Source: Bacillaceae bacterium IKA-2 (lineage in GTDB: Bacteria; Bacillota; Bacilli; Bacillales; Anaerobacillaceae). Taken from it: DNA of 64,000 bases. The DNA lies in contig CP134492.1 of NCBI GenBank assembly GCA_031761875.1, forward strand, positions 806,001-870,000, written 5' to 3'. The notes under the pieces are model-generated. The model was not told the DNA's origin. It was given only the letters and a program-made list of their open reading frames with translations, and did no database searches. The translations under genes were made by a program, and so were the position numbers. This document shows, in pieces, positions 61,804 through 64,000 of the stretch. How positions within the stretch are numbered: position 1 is the first letter of the stretch; each line of letters starts with the position of its first letter.

Positions 61804-64000
61804 ACATCCTCACTCCCTGTCATTCGTAATTTAATTAAGACAGTAATACCAAGTGCTGCAATTGCTAAAACTAGTACCTCTAAAAATGTATCCATACCTC
61901 TAAAATCAACTAGGATAACGTTTACCATATTTTTACCTGCAGCTAGCTCATATGAATTTTTAATAAAGTATTCAGATATTGATTGAATTGGATGAGTATA
62001 ACTCATCGCATGAGCACTTAAAGCAGTTAACGTTATAACAAGACCAACACCAACGGAAACAATAAGGTTGGTAATTTTGAATCGTGGCGTAAAGCTCTCT
62101 TTCTTAAGTTCTGGCAGATGGTAAAATGCCAGTAATAAAAGCACAACCATGACCGTTTCAACTAACAATTGAGTTAATGCTAAGTCTGGTGCACGGAAGA
62201 CAACAAATAGTAAAGCGATCAAGAAGCCAATGACTCCAACTGCAATAATTGCTGTAATTCGATGTGAAATAAATGGAATAGAAATAGTAGCCGCTAATAA
62301 AACGACAACAATGATCAGCATATAAGGTGATATTTCAGCAACGTTCACTAAGTCAATAGCAAATATATCGTATTTAATCATTGTATAACCCATTAAACCG
62401 ATTATAAATACGAACATAAATACGAAATAATCTCGAAGTAAGCCAGTCATTTGAAGATTCGTTATTTTAAGTGAACCTGCAACAAGACCGACAAGAGATT
62501 TATCATAAACGTTATTAAGTGGATCTCTTTCCCCTAAGAAAAATGCCGTTTCCGTCCATTTCTTCATGTTCAAGAAGATCAGCGCTCCAAAAATAAATAC
62601 CCCAAGGGTCATAAATAGCTCAATATTAAAGCCGTGCCAATGATAAATATTCACATAAAAACGCTCGCCTTCACCAGCTAAGACGTTAGGCAAAATTGAA
62701 GCCATTGTCGGCTCAATAATTGAATAAGCTAGCAGGTTAGGGAATAATCCAAAGATAATCACTAATGAAGCTAAGATAATTGGGCTAATTAAGAGACCAA
62801 TAGGTGCTTCGTGAACCTTCTTTGAAAGTTTTTCTGGTTTGAATTCGCCCAAGAACGTCCGGGAAAACAAGAGCATACAATACGCAAATGTAAAGATACT
62901 AGCGATCCAGGCAACAATTGGGAAAAGTAGTCCAATTGATTGCATATTAAAGATATCTAATGTTGTTGCATTAATAGCAGCTGTAAAGAACATTTCCTTA
63001 CTTAAGAAACCGTTAAATGGCGGAACACCAGCCATTGATAATGTACCGATTAAGGCGACAGTGGCTGTAATCGGCATAATTGTCATTAAGCCACCGAGTT
63101 TCCGAATATCTCTTGTTCCAGTTTCATGGTCAACGATTCCAACCATCATAAATAAGCTACCTTTAAAAGTTGCATGGTTTATTAGATGGAATACTGCTGC
63201 TAGAGTTGCAGTGTAATAAATTGTCCCGACCTCAGCAACGTCATAATGGAATGCAGCAGAGCCAAGACCTAGTAAAGCCATGATTAGTCCTAATTGACTA
63301 ATTGTGGAGAAAGCCAGAATAGCTTTTAAGTCTTTTTGGCGGACTGCCGAAACAGACCCCCACAGTAACGTCAAAATCCCGACGCCTGAAACGATCCAAA
63401 ACCATTGTGGTGCTGCGCCAAACACAGGAGTTAAGCGGGCAACCAAATAAATACCGGCTTTAACCATCGTTGCAGAGTGCAGATAAGCACTAACGGGAGT
63501 AGGCGCTTCCATTGCATCAGGTAACCAAATATGAAAGGGAAACTGAGCTGATTTCGTAAAAGCACCAACCAGCACACAAAGCATAGCTGGAATAAATAAT
63601 GGATTAGTAATGATGACATCTGCTTGAGTAATAATTTCTCGAATGCTAAATGTATTTGTCATGACATAAAGTAGTGAAAAACCAGCAAGCATTGTCAACC
63701 CACCGGCGACGGTAATAAGCATTGATTTTAAAGCGCCATACCTAGAGCGTTCCTTATGGAACCAATAGGCAATTAATAATGCAGAAGTCAAGCTTGTAAT
63801 TTCCCAAAATACATAAATAACAATAAGATTGTCCGAGAATACAACGCCCAGCATAGCACCCATAAACAAGATTAGATATACGTAGAAATTATTTAAAGGC
63901 TCTTTTTTCTTATTGTATAAATAGTAAATAGAATACAATACAACAAGCGTTCCGATTCCGGTAATTAAAAGTCCAAACAAAAGACTTAGCCCGTCTAAAT
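61800..64000 (-). CDS. mrpA: Mrp antiporter subunit MrpA, 5'-truncated by window end
   Basis: At least 733 codons. The frame stays open to the window edge; codons upstream of the TTG at 63980 read LDGLSL, which continues the known MrpA N-terminal region, so the true start is outside. NuoL-like core features are YVFWEITSLTSALLIAYW, KSAQFPFHIWLPDAMEAPTPVSAYLHSATM and HLINHATFKGSLFMMVG. The C-terminal part holds the MrpA-specific MbhD/E-like extension (APDLALTQLLVETVMVVLLLLA). Mrp complexes exchange cytoplasmic Na+ for H+ and are essential for alkaliphily. Confidence 0.95.
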   Translation of the reverse strand, partial: LDGLSLLFGLLITGIGTLVVLYSIYYLYNKKKEPLNNFYVYLILFMGAMLGVVFSDNLIVIYVFWEITSLTSALLIAYWFHKERSRYGALKSMLITVAGGLTMLAGFSLLYVMTNTFSIREIITQADVIITNPLFIPAMLCVLVGAFTKSAQFPFHIWLPDAMEAPTPVSAYLHSATMVKAGIYLVARLTPVFGAAPQWFWIVSGVGILTLLWGSVSAVRQKDLKAILAFSTISQLGLIMALLGLGSAAFHYDVAEVGTIYYTATLAAVFHLINHATFKGSLFMMVGIVDHETGTRDIRKLGGLMTIMPITATVALIGTLSMAGVPPFNGFLSKEMFFTAAINATTLDIFNMQSIGLLFPIVAWIASIFTFAYCMLLFSRTFLGEFKPEKLSKKVHEAPIGLLISPIILASLVIIFGLFPNLLAYSIIEPTMASILPNVLAGEGERFYVNIYHWHGFNIELFMTLGVFIFGALIFLNMKKWTETAFFLGERDPLNNVYDKSLVGLVAGSLKITNLQMTGLLRDYFVFMFVFIIGLMGYTMIKYDIFAIDLVNVAEISPYMLIIVVVLLAATISIPFISHRITAIIAVGVIGFLIALLFVVFRAPDLALTQLLVETVMVVLLLLAFYHLPELKKESFTPRFKITNLIVSVGVGLVITLTALSAHAMSYTHPIQSISEYFIKNSYELAAGKNMVNVILVDFRGMDTFLEVLVLAIAALGITVLIKLRMTGSEDV

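Overview
This low-GC window looks like the chromosome of an endospore-forming, probably alkaliphilic member of the Bacillaceae. The main reasons are: (i) long gene-for-gene synteny with the Bacillus subtilis cymR-yrvO-mnmA-yrrB-recD2-yrrD ... alaS-yrzL-yrrK-yrzB-mltG-yrrMNO-greA-yrrRS block; (ii) the sporulation genes sigK (intact) and spoVIF; (iii) T-box and M-box leaders; (iv) an Mrp Na+/H+ antiporter operon; (v) unusually acidic secreted proteins. An Anaerobacillus/Alkalihalobacillus-type organism would fit, but genus is an inference. No rRNA, tRNA, CRISPR array, prophage or intact insertion sequence was seen.

Layout. 1-25.5 kb (mostly + strand): end of a YczE-type membrane protein gene overlapping cymR, then cysteine desulfurase, MnmA (tRNA 2-thiouridine), TPR protein, RecD2, small yrr/yrz genes, AI-2E-family permease, T-box-controlled alaS, ireB-ruvX-yrzB, mltG, the TrmR/TrhP tRNA wobble-uridine modification genes, greA, a class B PBP and YrrS. 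At the place where B. subtilis carries yrrT-mtnN-mccAB, this genome has an SAH/MTA deaminase gene and a convergent ahcY, with yrhC kept beyond them. The udk gene normally between yrrO and greA is missing; a large hairpin sits in the gap. 25.5-31.5 kb: Yip1 protein, SSS-type symporter with a small partner, M-box-controlled mgtE, a small membrane protein with a Fur-like operator, and a HesB/IscA-like gene with an in-frame TGA where the conserved cysteine belongs, which I read as selenocysteine.

31.7-41.2 kb: a complete leucine/isovalerate degradation operon (acyl-CoA dehydrogenase, acyl-CoA synthetase, biotin carboxylase, biotin carrier, HMG-CoA lyase, enoyl-CoA hydratase, carboxyltransferase) followed by both 3-oxoacid CoA-transferase subunits. 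Together they would take isovalerate/isovaleryl-CoA to acetyl-CoA and activate the acetoacetate produced. A palindromic operator and a cre-like site precede it.

41.5-50.5 kb is the most accessory-looking part: sigK, a repeat-bearing lipoprotein, a secreted protein built of acidic repeats, a BASS-family transporter with a promoter-spanning inverted repeat, a deletion remnant of a second scoB, a CBS+ACT protein, an orphan type III DNA methyltransferase, a glycerophosphodiesterase and spoVIF. 50.5-64 kb: a DHH-CBS-nucleotidyltransferase fusion, psd, CdaR-glcD-glcF (glycolate oxidation) and, on the - strand, mrpABCDEFG, with mrpA running off the window end.

Several families of intergenic hairpin repeats are scattered through the window. 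The observation most worth checking is the unannotatable HesB-like selenoprotein gene at 31137-31418.
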